Shown here piece after piece: positions 6,893-16,987 of a DNA stretch of 64,000 bases. The DNA comes from Cognatishimia activa (GTDB lineage Bacteria; Pseudomonadota; Alphaproteobacteria; Rhodobacterales; Rhodobacteraceae). How positions within the stretch are numbered: position 1 is the stretch's first letter; every line of letters begins with the position of its first letter. The DNA is taken from contig NZ_CYTO01000002.1 in assembly GCF_001458335.1 (NCBI RefSeq), positions 1 to 64,000 on the forward strand. Direction: 5' to 3'. Made by a program: the position numbers and the translations under genes. The notes below the pieces were generated by a model that saw only the letters and a list, made by a program, of their open reading frames with translations, did not search any database and was not told the origin of the DNA.

Positions 6893-9740
6893 ACAACCCA
6901 TTCTAGACACGTCACCGAAGGTATCCGACGAGATCCGCCAGACGACCTGTTACATGTGCGCCTGCCGTTGTGGGATCAACGTGCATCTACGTGATGGTAA
7001 GGTGAACTACATCGAGGGGAACCGGGACCATCCCATCAACAAGGGCGTGATTTGCGGCAAGGGTGCATCGGGCATCATGCAGCACTATTCGCCTGCACGG
7101 TTGCGCGCGCCGATGAAACGGGTCGGGCCTCGGGGCTCTGGCCAGTTTGAAGAGATTTCCTGGGACGAGGCGCTGGAACTGGCGACCGAATGGCTCGGCA
7201 ACGTGCGCAAGACTGATCCCAAGAAGCTGGCGTTCTTTACTGGCCGCGACCAAAGCCAGTCTCTGACAGGGCTCTGGGCGATGAAGTACGGGACACCGAA
7301 CTTTGCCGCGCATGGCGGGTTCTGCTCAGTCAATATGGCCGCTGGCGGGTTGTACACCTTTGGCGGTGGCTTCTGGGAATTTGGTGACCCGGATTGGGAC
7401 TACACGAAGTACTTTATGCTTTTCGGTGTAGCCGAGGATCACGCCTCAAACCCGATCAAAAAGGGCATTGGCAAGATCAAGAAACGCGGCGCAAAGTTTG
7501 TGTCGGTGAACCCGGTACGCACTGGCTACAACGCTGTGGCGGACGAGTGGGTTGGCATTCGCCCGGGTACGGACGCTCTGTTTGTCGGCGCTCTGATCCA
7601 CGAGTTGTTCCGCGCGCAACAAATCGACCTAGATTACCTGATCCGCTACACGAATTCGCCCTGGCTGGTCATCCAGGACCCCGGCGCCGCCGATCATGGG
7701 TTGTTCGCCCGGGACGCAGACGGCAATCCGCTGGTCTGGTCGAACGAGGCTGGCGATTTTGGCAGCGGCAAGGTCAGCGACCTGTCCGCATCCCTCACTG
7801 GGACGCGCACGCTGCCGGACGGACGCACGGGACGGACCGTGTTCGAGCTGATGGCGGAACGTTATCTTGATGATGAATATGCCCCCGAAGCTGTGGAAGA
7901 GCGTACCGGGGTTCCGGCCACTCAGATCCGCAAGATCGCGGCCGAACTGGCCCATGTCGCCTTCAAGGAAGAGGTCATCATCGAGCGTGAGTGGACCGAC
8001 GCTTGGGGACGAAAGCACGACAAGCTAATCGGTCGCCCGATCTCGATGCACGCGATGCGCGGGATCTCGGCCCATTCGAACGGGTTCCAGACCTGCCGGA
8101 TGATACATATTCTGCAGATCCTTCTGGGTTCGATCGATTGCCCCGGTGGCTTCCGCTACAAACCGCCGTACCCCAAGCAGACCCCGCCCAACCTGATACC
8201 ACATGGCGCAGCGGGCGACATCAAACCTGAGATGCCTCTTGGTGGTCCACATCTGGGCTTCCCTCACGGGCCGCATCATTTGCTGCTCGACGAAGATGGC
8301 GGGCCGAACCGACTGGACAAAGGCTTTAGCTGGGACGCGCCGATGTCGGCGCACGGGCTGATGCACATGGTCATCAACAACGCGGCGAACAAAGATCCTT
8401 ACGGCATCGATGTGCTGTTCATGTACATGGCCAATATGGCCTGGAACAGCTCTATGAACACGCCGGGAACCATCGACGCGCTGACCAAAACCGATGAAAA
8501 CGGCGACTATGTGATCCCCAAGATCATCTATTCGGACGCCTATTATTCCGAAACGGTTCCCTTTGCGGATCTGATCCTGCCAGACACGACCTATCTGGAG
8601 CGGTACGACTGTATCTCGCTGCTGGATCGCCCGATTTCAGAACCAGAGATCCTGGCGGATTCCATCCGTTATCCGGTGGTGGAACCCGATCGCGACGTGC
8701 GTGGATTCCAGACAGTGCTGATCGATCTTGGCGCTCGCTTGGGCCTGCCTGGGTTTGTCGATGATGCGGGCGCTCCGCTGTATCCCGGAGGATATCCAGA
8801 CTACATCGTCAACCACGAGCGCAAACCGGGTATCGGCCCGTTGGCTGGATTCCGCGGCAAGGATGGCAGTGAATATGGCGTGGGTGAGAAGAACCCCGAC
8901 CAATTGAAACAGTACATTGAGAACGGGTCTTTCTGGCAGCAAAAACTCGACCCGGAACACGCCTATTTCCGCCACGCCAACCGGGGCTATCTGGATTGGG
9001 GGATTGAAAAGGGTATTCGCTTGACCCCTGATGCCACGATTTTCCAGCTTTATTCAGAGCCGGTGCAACGGTTCCGACTGGCCGCAGAAGGGCACGGAGA
9101 CCGTCAGCCGCCTGAACGGGCGCGAGACCGGATCCAGACGTATTTTGACCCGCTGCCGTTCTGGTATGAACCGATGGAAGAGAGCATGGTCGATACCGAC
9201 AAGTTCTCGCTGCATGCGATCACGCAGAGGCCCATGCATATGTACCACTCGTGGGGTTCGCAGAACGCGTGGCTGCGCCAGATCACGGCGCAGAACCGGC
9301 TGTATATTCACACCTCAGTGGGCAAGCAGATTGGAGCCAAGGATGACGACTGGGTCTGGCTTAGCTCACATCAGGGGCGTGTCAAATGTCAGGTCAAGCT
9401 GATGGACGGCGTAAACCCGCACACGGTCTGGACTTGGAACGCGATTGGCAAACGTCGCGGCGCGTGGGGACTGAGCGATGACGCTCCTGAAAGCAATCAA
9501 GGCTTCTTGTTGAACCACCTGATCTCGGAGCTGCTGCCGTCGGGCGGCGGTGGCTACCGATACTCCAACTCGGACCCGATCACCGGACAGGCCGCTTGGT
9601 TTGACCTACGCGTATCGATCGAAAAGGCGGATGGCGACGAGAAAACTGAACCGTTTTTTGAACCGTTGGGCACCGGCAATCAGAAACCCTCGCCCTTGAA
9701 AGTCGCTTTCGGCGCTGAGTTCCGGAGGAAAGCTCGATGA
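6882..9740 (+). CDS. soeA: Molybdopterin oxidoreductase, sulfite dehydrogenase subunit SoeA
   Basis: This is a 952-residue bis-MGD enzyme of the DMSO reductase family. Cys23, Cys26, Cys30 and Cys58 bind the N-terminal [4Fe-4S] cluster. Cys148, in AAHGGFCSVN, sits where the molybdenum ligand lies in the polysulfide/thiosulfate reductase branch. There is no Tat signal, which fits the cytoplasmic SoeABC sulfite dehydrogenase and argues against periplasmic reductases. The downstream ferredoxin-like and DmsC-like genes complete the complex, which oxidises sulfite to sulfate and passes electrons to quinone. The SauS/SauT-like genes downstream give a source of sulfite. The main alternative is a related polysulfide or other molybdo-oxidoreductase. 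Confidence 0.88.
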   Translation: MAHKQPILDTSPKVSDEIRQTTCYMCACRCGINVHLRDGKVNYIEGNRDHPINKGVICGKGASGIMQHYSPARLRAPMKRVGPRGSGQFEEISWDEALELATEWLGNVRKTDPKKLAFFTGRDQSQSLTGLWAMKYGTPNFAAHGGFCSVNMAAGGLYTFGGGFWEFGDPDWDYTKYFMLFGVAEDHASNPIKKGIGKIKKRGAKFVSVNPVRTGYNAVADEWVGIRPGTDALFVGALIHELFRAQQIDLDYLIRYTNSPWLVIQDPGAADHGLFARDADGNPLVWSNEAGDFGSGKVSDLSASLTGTRTLPDGRTGRTVFELMAERYLDDEYAPEAVEERTGVPATQIRKIAAELAHVAFKEEVIIEREWTDAWGRKHDKLIGRPISMHAMRGISAHSNGFQTCRMIHILQILLGSIDCPGGFRYKPPYPKQTPPNLIPHGAAGDIKPEMPLGGPHLGFPHGPHHLLLDEDGGPNRLDKGFSWDAPMSAHGLMHMVINNAANKDPYGIDVLFMYMANMAWNSSMNTPGTIDALTKTDENGDYVIPKIIYSDAYYSETVPFADLILPDTTYLERYDCISLLDRPISEPEILADSIRYPVVEPDRDVRGFQTVLIDLGARLGLPGFVDDAGAPLYPGGYPDYIVNHERKPGIGPLAGFRGKDGSEYGVGEKNPDQLKQYIENGSFWQQKLDPEHAYFRHANRGYLDWGIEKGIRLTPDATIFQLYSEPVQRFRLAAEGHGDRQPPERARDRIQTYFDPLPFWYEPMEESMVDTDKFSLHAITQRPMHMYHSWGSQNAWLRQITAQNRLYIHTSVGKQIGAKDDDWVWLSSHQGRVKCQVKLMDGVNPHTVWTWNAIGKRRGAWGLSDDAPESNQGFLLNHLISELLPSGGGGYRYSNSDPITGQAAWFDLRVSIEKADGDEKTEPFFEPLGTGNQKPSPLKVAFGAEFRRKAR

Positions 9741-10477
9741 CCTGCCTACCTAAAAAGACCGACAAAAAACTTGGTCTAGTGATTGATCTAGATATCTGTG
9801 TTGGGTGCCAGGCCTGCGCGACCAGCTGCAAAGAATGGAACACCAGCGGATACAGCGCGCCATTGTCGGATCATGACCCGTATGGCGCTGACCCTTCGGG
9901 CGCTTGGCTGAACCGGATCCACTCTTTCGAGGCGACCTCAGCCGAAGGCCTGGCCAAAACGGTTCACTTCCCGCGGTCTTGCCTGCATTGCGAAGAGCCC
10001 GATTGCGTGACCGTCTGCCCGACCGGCGCGTCCTACAAACGCGAGGAAGACGGGATCGTCCTGGTGAACCCGGACACGTGTATTGGGTGCAAGCTGTGCT
10101 CTTGGGCGTGTCCTTATGGCGCACGTGAATACGATTATGATGATGGGGTGATGAAGAAATGCACCCTATGCGTGGACCGGATTTACAACGAAAACATCCC
10201 CGAAGAGGACCGCGTCCCTTCCTGCGTCCGCGCCTGCCCAACCGGCGCTCGAGCATTCGGAGACCTTGGAGATCCAAACAGCGAGGTCTCTCAATCCGTG
10301 GCCGAGCGGGACGGTTTCAACCTGCTAGATGAATTCGGCTACAAACCTGTCAACAAATATCTACCCCCGCGCATCAACAGTGTTCAGGCCGCCCCGGCGG
10401 TTGAAGAGCCCGCCGCCCCGGATGGGTCGCGGCTCGAGAAATTGTTTGCATGGGCTGACAAAGCCCTGTCGCGGTAG
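9737..10477 (+). CDS. soeB: Four-cluster ferredoxin-type subunit SoeB
   Basis: This 246-residue electron-transfer subunit carries four Cys groups: CVGCQACATSC near residue 18, CLHCEEPDCVTVC near 83, CIGCKLCSWAC near 115, and CTLC with CVRAC around 140-170. This is the DmsB/PsrB/SoeB pattern for four [4Fe-4S] clusters. It overlaps soeA by ATGA (9737-9740), so the two are coupled. It has no signal peptide, in keeping with a cytoplasmic complex. Confidence 0.9.
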   Translation: MTCLPKKTDKKLGLVIDLDICVGCQACATSCKEWNTSGYSAPLSDHDPYGADPSGAWLNRIHSFEATSAEGLAKTVHFPRSCLHCEEPDCVTVCPTGASYKREEDGIVLVNPDTCIGCKLCSWACPYGAREYDYDDGVMKKCTLCVDRIYNENIPEEDRVPSCVRACPTGARAFGDLGDPNSEVSQSVAERDGFNLLDEFGYKPVNKYLPPRINSVQAAPAVEEPAAPDGSRLEKLFAWADKALSR

Positions 10478-10488
10478 GAGGTCCCAAG

Positions 10489-11430
10489 ATGCATCCAGCA
10501 TATTCCGTTATCGTTTTCACCACGTCCTCTGGCGCAGGTTACGGCCTGCTGTTCTGGCTGTCATTGGCCCACATGGCTGGGCGGTTGCCGGGTGGGGTCA
10601 TGGCCTTTGTTGCCATCACTTTGGCCTTGGCGCTGATCACAGCGGGGCTCGTGTCATCAACCCTCCACCTAGGCCATCCAGAGCGGGCCATTGGGGCGTT
10701 TTCGCAATGGCGCTCTTCCTGGCTGTCGCGCGAGGGCGTGGCCGCTGTCGCGACCTACATTCCTGCCGGGCTTTTGGGGTTGATTTGGCTGGTCGGAGCC
10801 GAGGTCGGGTTTACCAATATTTTAGCCATGCTGTCAGCCATAGGGGCGGTTGCGACCGTCTATTGTACAGGCATGATCTATGGCTCTCTGCGGACCATTC
10901 GTCAGTGGAACAAGGGGCTCACACCAGTGGTTTATCTGGCTTTGGCGGGGGCGACCGGCTCGCTGTTGCTTGCGCTATTGATGTCGTTCTTTGGCGCAGC
11001 CGCTGCTTGGCTCGGGGCTCTCACTTTGGTGTCTTTAGTGGTCGCCGGTGCGATAAAGCTCGCTTATTGGCGTCAGATTGACGCCGACCCAGGGCAATAC
11101 ACCGCCGAAATGGCGACGGGACTTGGGGGGCAGGGTGGCTCTGTCGTGCCGTTGGACCCGCCCCATACGAAGCCAAACTTTGTGATGCGCGAAATGGGCT
11201 ATCAGGTCGCGCGCAAACATGCAGCGCGTTTGCGCCGTCTGTCGATAATCACCCTTTTTGTAGTCCCAATCGGTGCTGTGACGATGGTCATCCTGGCTCC
11301 AGGAGCAGCGTCCATGCTGTATCTCATCGCAACTCTAGCCGCAGCATGGGGTGTGGCCACCGAACGCTGGCTTTTCTTTGCTGACGCCGACCATGTCAGC
11401 CAGCTATTTTACGGCGCGACCCGGGCGTAA
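10489..11430 (+). CDS. soeC: DmsC-type membrane anchor SoeC
   Basis: This 313-residue protein has about eight hydrophobic helices and the DmsC family stretch HLGHPERAIGAFSQWRSSWL near residues 62-82. It anchors the SoeAB dimer to the membrane and hands electrons to quinone. It starts 11 nt after soeB, behind an AGGAGG ribosome-binding site. Confidence 0.88.
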   Translation: MHPAYSVIVFTTSSGAGYGLLFWLSLAHMAGRLPGGVMAFVAITLALALITAGLVSSTLHLGHPERAIGAFSQWRSSWLSREGVAAVATYIPAGLLGLIWLVGAEVGFTNILAMLSAIGAVATVYCTGMIYGSLRTIRQWNKGLTPVVYLALAGATGSLLLALLMSFFGAAAAWLGALTLVSLVVAGAIKLAYWRQIDADPGQYTAEMATGLGGQGGSVVPLDPPHTKPNFVMREMGYQVARKHAARLRRLSIITLFVVPIGAVTMVILAPGAASMLYLIATLAAAWGVATERWLFFADADHVSQLFYGATRA

Positions 11431-11445
11431 AGGCAATTAGAAGTC

Positions 11446-13311
11446 ATGGAAGCCTTTGGCCTAACGACCGAAATGGTAATTGTGTTGGCGGTCCTTGCTT
11501 TGACCGTTGGGCTGTTCGTGACAGAAATCGTGCGGGTCGATGTCGCGGCCATCGGCATCATGGTGCTATTGGGTTGTATTGCGTCGCTGCCAGGGTTGGA
11601 AAGCGTCGTGGATGTCTCCACGCTGTTTTACGGCTTTGGGAGCAACGCGGTGATTTCTATCATCGCTGTGATGATCATCGGCGCGGGTCTGGACAAAACC
11701 GGTGTTATGTCGGCGGTTTCGGTTTGGATCACGCGGGTTGGTGGTTCCACGGAATCCCGCATTGTTGTGCTGATTTCGTCAGTCGTGGGAGTCATTTCGT
11801 CCTTCATGCAAAATGTCGGAGCGGCAGCCCTTTTCCTTCCTGTTGTCTCAAGGATTTCGGTCCGAACTGGCCTGCCTATGTCGCGGCTGTTGATGCCGAT
11901 GGGCTTTTGCGCAATTTTGGGTGGCACCATGACAATGGTGGGCTCGTCCCCGCTTATCCTGCTCAACGACCTGATCCTTAGTGTCAATAATTCCCTGCCG
12001 GCGGACCAGCAGATGAACGCATTCGGGTTGTTCGATGCAACACCGATTGGCGTCGCTCTGGTCATTACTGGAATCTTGTATTTTGTTGTTCTCGGGCGAT
12101 TTGTGCTTCCCACCGTCTCGACCAAGGTCGGGGCCAAGTCACAGAGTCTGCTGGATTACTTTAATAAGGTCTACAATCTCGACGGAGAGATTCACGAAAT
12201 CGACATTCGTGACGGAACGGCTTTGGCGGGAAAGTCGATTGATGAGCTAGAGACCGCTTACAAGATCCTCATTGTCGCAACGCACTACAACAAAAAGACC
12301 TTCATGGCGCCGCCACGCGATGTTCTGATTGAAACGCCAGCGCGCCTTGCTGTGATCGGAGCACGCCACGATGTCGAAGCATTCCGCGCTGACTTTGGGC
12401 TGGTCGAATTGCCCGAGTTGGAGAAGTTCTCGGAATCTCTCGGTGCATCGAAAGGCGGCATTGCCGAAGTCGTCATTCCACCAAATTCGTCGTTGATCGG
12501 AAAGACCGGCCGCGAAATCGTGATGCGTAGGGTCTATGGTTTGTCGCCGCTTGTGCTCTACCGGGCCGGTGACGTGTTCACCCGCGGCAAGGAAAATATG
12601 CTGGGCAATATGCCCTATCAGGCGGGTGACACACTGGTTTGCCACACATCGTGGGAGTCGCTGGCGCGGCTTGAGAAAGACCGGGATTTTGTTGTCGTGA
12701 CAACCGACTACCCCAAAGAAGAGCTGCGCCCCCAGAAAGTCACCCATGCCATGGTGTTCTTTCTTATAGCGCTGGCGCTTATCCTCGGGACAGATCTGCG
12801 ATTGTCGCTATGTCTGCTGGTCGGGGCACTGGGCATGATTGGCAGCCGCGTTCTGAGCATTCAGGAAGCTTATGACGCGGTGGGCTGGAATACTGTGTTC
12901 CTGCTGGCCAGCCTGATCCCCCTGGGTCAGGCGGTTCAGAATACCGGCACAGCACAGTGGATTGCCGATCTCGTGCTCGGAGTTCTCGATGGTATGCCGA
13001 TCTGGACGATCCAGTCCGCGGTCGCTGTTCTCGCCACTATGTTCACGCTGGTGATGTCGAACGTGGGCGCTACAGTTCTTTTGGTTCCACTAGCGGTGAA
13101 TATCGCTCTGGGCGTTGGGGCTGATCCGGCACTTTTTGCTCTGACCGTTGCGATTTCCACATCCAATTCATTCCTGATCCCGACACATCAGGTCAATGCG
13201 CTGACAATGGGACCCGGGGGGTATTCCGTTGCAGATTTCATGCGGGCGGGCAGCGTGATGACGGTGCTGTTTCTCGTCGTGTCGATCACGATGTTGAACT
13301 GGGTTTTCTAG
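11446..13311 (+). CDS. SLC13 family permease with internal TrkA-C domains
   Basis: This 621-residue protein has two hydrophobic halves of the SLC13/DASS type (about residues 1-195 and 430-621). Between them lie two soluble TrkA-C (RCK-C) units, recognisable at GKSIDELETAYKILIVA and NSSLIGKTGREIVMRR. The family moves sulfate, dicarboxylates and related anions. Placed 15 nt after soeC and before the SauS-like gene, it could export the sulfate made by SoeABC or import a sulfonate. Direction and substrate cannot be told from sequence. Confidence 0.85.
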   Translation: MEAFGLTTEMVIVLAVLALTVGLFVTEIVRVDVAAIGIMVLLGCIASLPGLESVVDVSTLFYGFGSNAVISIIAVMIIGAGLDKTGVMSAVSVWITRVGGSTESRIVVLISSVVGVISSFMQNVGAAALFLPVVSRISVRTGLPMSRLLMPMGFCAILGGTMTMVGSSPLILLNDLILSVNNSLPADQQMNAFGLFDATPIGVALVITGILYFVVLGRFVLPTVSTKVGAKSQSLLDYFNKVYNLDGEIHEIDIRDGTALAGKSIDELETAYKILIVATHYNKKTFMAPPRDVLIETPARLAVIGARHDVEAFRADFGLVELPELEKFSESLGASKGGIAEVVIPPNSSLIGKTGREIVMRRVYGLSPLVLYRAGDVFTRGKENMLGNMPYQAGDTLVCHTSWESLARLEKDRDFVVVTTDYPKEELRPQKVTHAMVFFLIALALILGTDLRLSLCLLVGALGMIGSRVLSIQEAYDAVGWNTVFLLASLIPLGQAVQNTGTAQWIADLVLGVLDGMPIWTIQSAVAVLATMFTLVMSNVGATVLLVPLAVNIALGVGADPALFALTVAISTSNSFLIPTHQVNALTMGPGGYSVADFMRAGSVMTVLFLVVSITMLNWVF

Positions 13312-13411
13312 CGGTCTTGGCTGACTGAATTCAGCACCTACCAGGCGAAGACCAGAACCACACAAATAAATAGGGCGATCAGTGCCCTGTATTCTGGAAA
13401 GGAATTCTAAG

Positions 13412-14815
13412 ATGACTGCACAGGATGACATTGCCCAGGTCGCTGCAATCGTAGCCCGGGCGCGCGCCGCCCAGAAAGCTTTCGAGGCCGATGCCGATCA
13501 AGCCCGCTATGACCGCGCGGCCGATGCTGCTGCTTGGGCGATCATGGAGCCGTCGCGCAACAAGGCCTTGGCCGAGCTTGCGGTCGAGACGACCGGGCTG
13601 GGCAATGTGCCTGACAAGATCATCAAGAACCGTCGCAAGACACTTGGCCTGATGCGCGACATCAAGGGTGTTAAAACGCATGGCGTGATCAGCGATGATC
13701 CAACCACCGGCATCACTGAAATCGCCCGGCCGATCGGGGTGATTGGTGCCGTGGTGCCTTCGACCAACCCGGCGGCGACGCCTGCCAACAACATTATCAA
13801 CGCCCTGAAATGCGGCAACGCGGTTGTGGTTGCTCCGTCCCCCAAGGGGGTAGCAAGCTGCGAGCTGCTTTTGTCCTATATTCATGCGGAGTTCGACAAG
13901 CTGGGGGTGGATCATGATTTGGTCCAGATGATCCCCGCGCCAGGCTCTAAGGCCAAGACGCAGGCGATGATGGAGTTAAGCGACCGTGTGATCTGCACCG
14001 GCAGCCAGAACAACGTCCACCGTGCGCAAACTTGTGGTACGCCTGCTGTGGCGGTTGGTGCGGGCAATGTCACCGTAATCGTAGACGAAACCGCCGACCT
14101 GACCGGCGCAGCCGAGAAAATCACCGCGTCCAAGACCTTTGATAACGCGACCTCCTGTTCTTCTGAGAATTCGATCATCGTCGTTGATGCGATCTATGAC
14201 GCGTTTATCGCCGCATTGGCCCAAGAAGGTGGCGCGCTGGTAAAGGACGAAGCACAAATCGTCGCCAAGCTTTGGCCCGACGGTCATCTGAACCGCGAGG
14301 TCATCGCGCAGGATGCTGACAAGATGATCGAGGCGCTGGGGCTTTCCGGTCAAGTGCCGGAAGACACCAAATTCCTTGCCGTCGAAACCCAAGGGATCGG
14401 CGCTGACCATCCTTTGTCGGGTGAAAAGCTTAGCCGTGTTGCTGCCCTTTATCGTGCGAAGGATTACGACGACGCGCAAGCCATCGCGACCCGAATTCTG
14501 AACTATCAGGGGGCCGGGCACTCTATCGGCATTCATACCGCAGACGATGGGCGCGCCGTGGCGCTGGGCGCATCGCTGCCGACCTGCCGTGTCATCGTAA
14601 ATCAGGCGCACACCTTTGCCACCGGCGGGTCCTTTAACAACGGTATGCCTTTCTCGCTTTCCATGGGATGCGGCAGCTGGGGAAGGAACGCGATCGACGA
14701 CAACCTGCATTGGAAGCACTTCATCCAAAGCACCAAGATCGTTCGCGAAATCCCACCCGTCGAGCCAGCGCTCGACGATATTTTTGCAGATTACTGGAAG
14801 GAGACAGACCAATGA
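13412..14815 (+). CDS. sauS: CoA-acylating aldehyde dehydrogenase, probable sulfoacetaldehyde dehydrogenase
   Basis: This 467-residue protein belongs to the acylating aldehyde dehydrogenases. The NAD-binding part has PIGVIGAVVPSTNPAATP, and the predicted catalytic Cys249 lies in NATSCSSENS. The ATG at 13412, behind AAAGGAA, is preferred to a GTG 30 nt upstream. It overlaps a SauT-like acid-CoA ligase by ATGA. That pairing plus soeABC matches the sulfoacetate pathway of Cupriavidus, where SauS reduces sulfoacetyl-CoA to sulfoacetaldehyde. Other members act on acetaldehyde or succinate semialdehyde, so specificity rests on context. Confidence 0.8.
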   Translation: MTAQDDIAQVAAIVARARAAQKAFEADADQARYDRAADAAAWAIMEPSRNKALAELAVETTGLGNVPDKIIKNRRKTLGLMRDIKGVKTHGVISDDPTTGITEIARPIGVIGAVVPSTNPAATPANNIINALKCGNAVVVAPSPKGVASCELLLSYIHAEFDKLGVDHDLVQMIPAPGSKAKTQAMMELSDRVICTGSQNNVHRAQTCGTPAVAVGAGNVTVIVDETADLTGAAEKITASKTFDNATSCSSENSIIVVDAIYDAFIAALAQEGGALVKDEAQIVAKLWPDGHLNREVIAQDADKMIEALGLSGQVPEDTKFLAVETQGIGADHPLSGEKLSRVAALYRAKDYDDAQAIATRILNYQGAGHSIGIHTADDGRAVALGASLPTCRVIVNQAHTFATGGSFNNGMPFSLSMGCGSWGRNAIDDNLHWKHFIQSTKIVREIPPVEPALDDIFADYWKETDQ

Positions 14816-16311
14816 AAATGAACGATCTTACACCTCCCGAAGGCACCGTTCGCGACTGGTTGGATGACCGGGCTAGTGCTGTTGGGGATCGCGATGCGTA
14901 CGTGTTCTTCGACGGAGAGCCCGCGCTGACTTGGTCGGATTTACAAAGCAAAGCAATGCAGTTGGCACAGCAGCTTACAGCGCAAGGCGTGGAAAAGGGG
15001 GCCAGTGTTGCAATCCTCCAACCAAACGGGCGGAATGCGATCGAGTGCCTTTACGGTGTGCTATATGGCGGATTTCGCGCGACGGTGATCAACCTTGTCG
15101 CGGGCGATGAGGCGATTGGCTACGCTCTTGACCATTGTGAGGCGAAAACCGCTCTTGTAGGTGACGCACAGGCAGATATGTTCGAAAGAGTGCGTCCAGC
15201 CGGCATATCTAGGTTCTCTGCTTCACACCTTGCCGAAGCCACTGCGCTGCACGCGCTTTCTCCCGATGATGACGCGCTTCTGATGTACACGTCCGGAACG
15301 ACGGGGCGACCCAAGGGTGTCGTCCACAGCCATGCGAGCTTGCTGGCTGGCGGTTGGACTCCAACCCTGGCCCATAAATTATCGCCAGAAGATCGCGGTC
15401 TGTGTGTCCTTCCGATCTATCACATCAACGGGCTGTGTGTGACCGTGCTCAGCACGCTGATTTCTGGCGGGTCGCTGGCCGTTGTAGAAAAATTCTCGGC
15501 AAGAAGATTCTGGGGCCAGTGCGAAAGCGCGAATGTAACCTGGTTTTCGGTCGTCCCAACGATCATTTCCCACTTGCTGCATTCGGACATCGAACCAACG
15601 GCCGAAACCAAAGCTCGATTGCGCTTCGGTCGTTCAGCCTCATCTCCGCTCGCGCCGGATCTACAGACCGCATTCGAAACACGTTTCGAAGTCCCAATTG
15701 TTGAAACAATGGGTTTGACGGAAACGGCAGCACAAATGCTATCCAACCCGTTGCCACCGGGCGTGCGCAAAATCGGGTCGCCGGGCAAGGCATGTGGGAA
15801 TGAAACCTGTATACTGTCGGCCGATCTCAAACCCTTGCCACCCAATACCAGGGGTGAAATTGCAGTTCGCGGCCCAAATGTAATGCGCGAATACCTGAAA
15901 AACGAAGAAGCCACGCGAGAGGCAATCACATCAGATGGCTGGCTGCGGACCGGTGACCTTGGGTATGTCGACGAAGACGGGTATTTCTTTGTGACAGGCC
16001 GCCTGAAAGAGCTTATCATCAAAGGTGGTGAAAACATCGCCCCTCGTGAAATCGACGAGGCACTCTATTCGCATCCTGATGTCATTGAAGCAGCTGCGTT
16101 TTCGGTTCCGTGCAAGTCCTATGGAGAACGCGTCGAGGCTGCTGTTAAGCTACGTGACGGGTCCAGCTTGTCGTCAGAACGTCTCGCCGAAATCTGTACT
16201 GAGAGGCTCGGATCATTTAAATCACCGGATAAGGTGCATATTCTGGATGACCTTCCAAAAGGCCCTTCTGGAAAGATCCAAAGGATCAAAATTCAAGACC
16301 TGATCAAGTGA
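14812..16311 (+). CDS. sauT: AMP-forming acid-CoA ligase, probable sulfoacetate-CoA ligase
   Basis: This 499-residue protein is of the ANL superfamily. The P-loop MYTSGTTGRPKG (about residue 162), GLTETAAQ (about 302), GWLRTGDLGYVDEDGYFFV (about 377) and the C-terminal catalytic Lys in PSGKIQRIK are all present. I chose ATG 14812, which overlaps the sauS stop and follows AAGGAG; an in-frame ATG at 14668 lies deep inside sauS. It would make sulfoacetyl-CoA from sulfoacetate, ATP and CoA, the substrate of SauS. A different short acid is possible. Confidence 0.8.
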   Translation: MKMNDLTPPEGTVRDWLDDRASAVGDRDAYVFFDGEPALTWSDLQSKAMQLAQQLTAQGVEKGASVAILQPNGRNAIECLYGVLYGGFRATVINLVAGDEAIGYALDHCEAKTALVGDAQADMFERVRPAGISRFSASHLAEATALHALSPDDDALLMYTSGTTGRPKGVVHSHASLLAGGWTPTLAHKLSPEDRGLCVLPIYHINGLCVTVLSTLISGGSLAVVEKFSARRFWGQCESANVTWFSVVPTIISHLLHSDIEPTAETKARLRFGRSASSPLAPDLQTAFETRFEVPIVETMGLTETAAQMLSNPLPPGVRKIGSPGKACGNETCILSADLKPLPPNTRGEIAVRGPNVMREYLKNEEATREAITSDGWLRTGDLGYVDEDGYFFVTGRLKELIIKGGENIAPREIDEALYSHPDVIEAAAFSVPCKSYGERVEAAVKLRDGSSLSSERLAEICTERLGSFKSPDKVHILDDLPKGPSGKIQRIKIQDLIK

Positions 16312-16320
16312 AAATTTCCC

Positions 16321-16987
16321 GTGACGGTTATGAAAAAAAGTCGTGCTGGTATCATCGCTGATCAGATTGAGAAGCGGAATTTTGATGGAACCTATGTCAC
16401 CGGAGATCGCCTTGACGAAGTCCGCGTTGCCGAGCATTTCGGAGTCTCCAGGACTCCGTTGAGTGCGGCATTGCAAGTGCTTGCGCGCTCTGGGTTGGTG
16501 GCATTGATCGCCTCGGCGAGGAGCTTTTGTTCGTCAGCCCGGTCCGGTAGAACTCATGGAAATGATTGAAGTCATGGCAGAAGTCGAAGCTGTGTGTGGA
16601 GGTCTTTCTGCGATGCGCATTTCTGACGAAGCTCTGGAAGATCTGCATGATGCAAATGACAAGTGCCAGGAAGCCATTGAGGCACAAGACCCCGATTCCT
16701 ACTACAGCGAGAACGAACGATTCCACAAAACCATTTATCGGGAGTCGGGCAACGGAATCCTGGAGGCTGAGACCAGAATACCGTACCGGCGCCTCCAGCC
16801 ATTCCGACGTCAACAGCTGAGATTTAGAGGTCGCATGGCGCAATACATGAACGAACACAAAACCATCCTGGAGGCCCTCGAACGAGGAGATTCCGAGGCT
16901 GCGGCTAACGTTCTACGTGGGCATGTGGCGATTCAGGGAGAAAAGCTCCACAGCCTGATGAGAACCCTCAAGAACATTGCTGAATGA
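16321..16987 (+). pseudogene. Frameshifted GntR family regulator with FCD domain
   Basis: The first frame (from 16321, or ATG 16330) encodes a GntR winged helix with RVAEHFGVSRTPLSAALQVL and stops at 16569. The second frame, ending at 16987, encodes an FCD ligand-binding domain ending EKLHSLMRTLKNIAE. In the second frame the sequence upstream of its first ATG still reads SPRRGAFVRQPGPVELM, the usual GntR wing and linker, so one base has been gained (or two lost) near 16508-16515. The gene follows sauT by 9 nt and would be its regulator. Whether the shift is a mutation or an assembly error cannot be told here. Confidence 0.8.
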
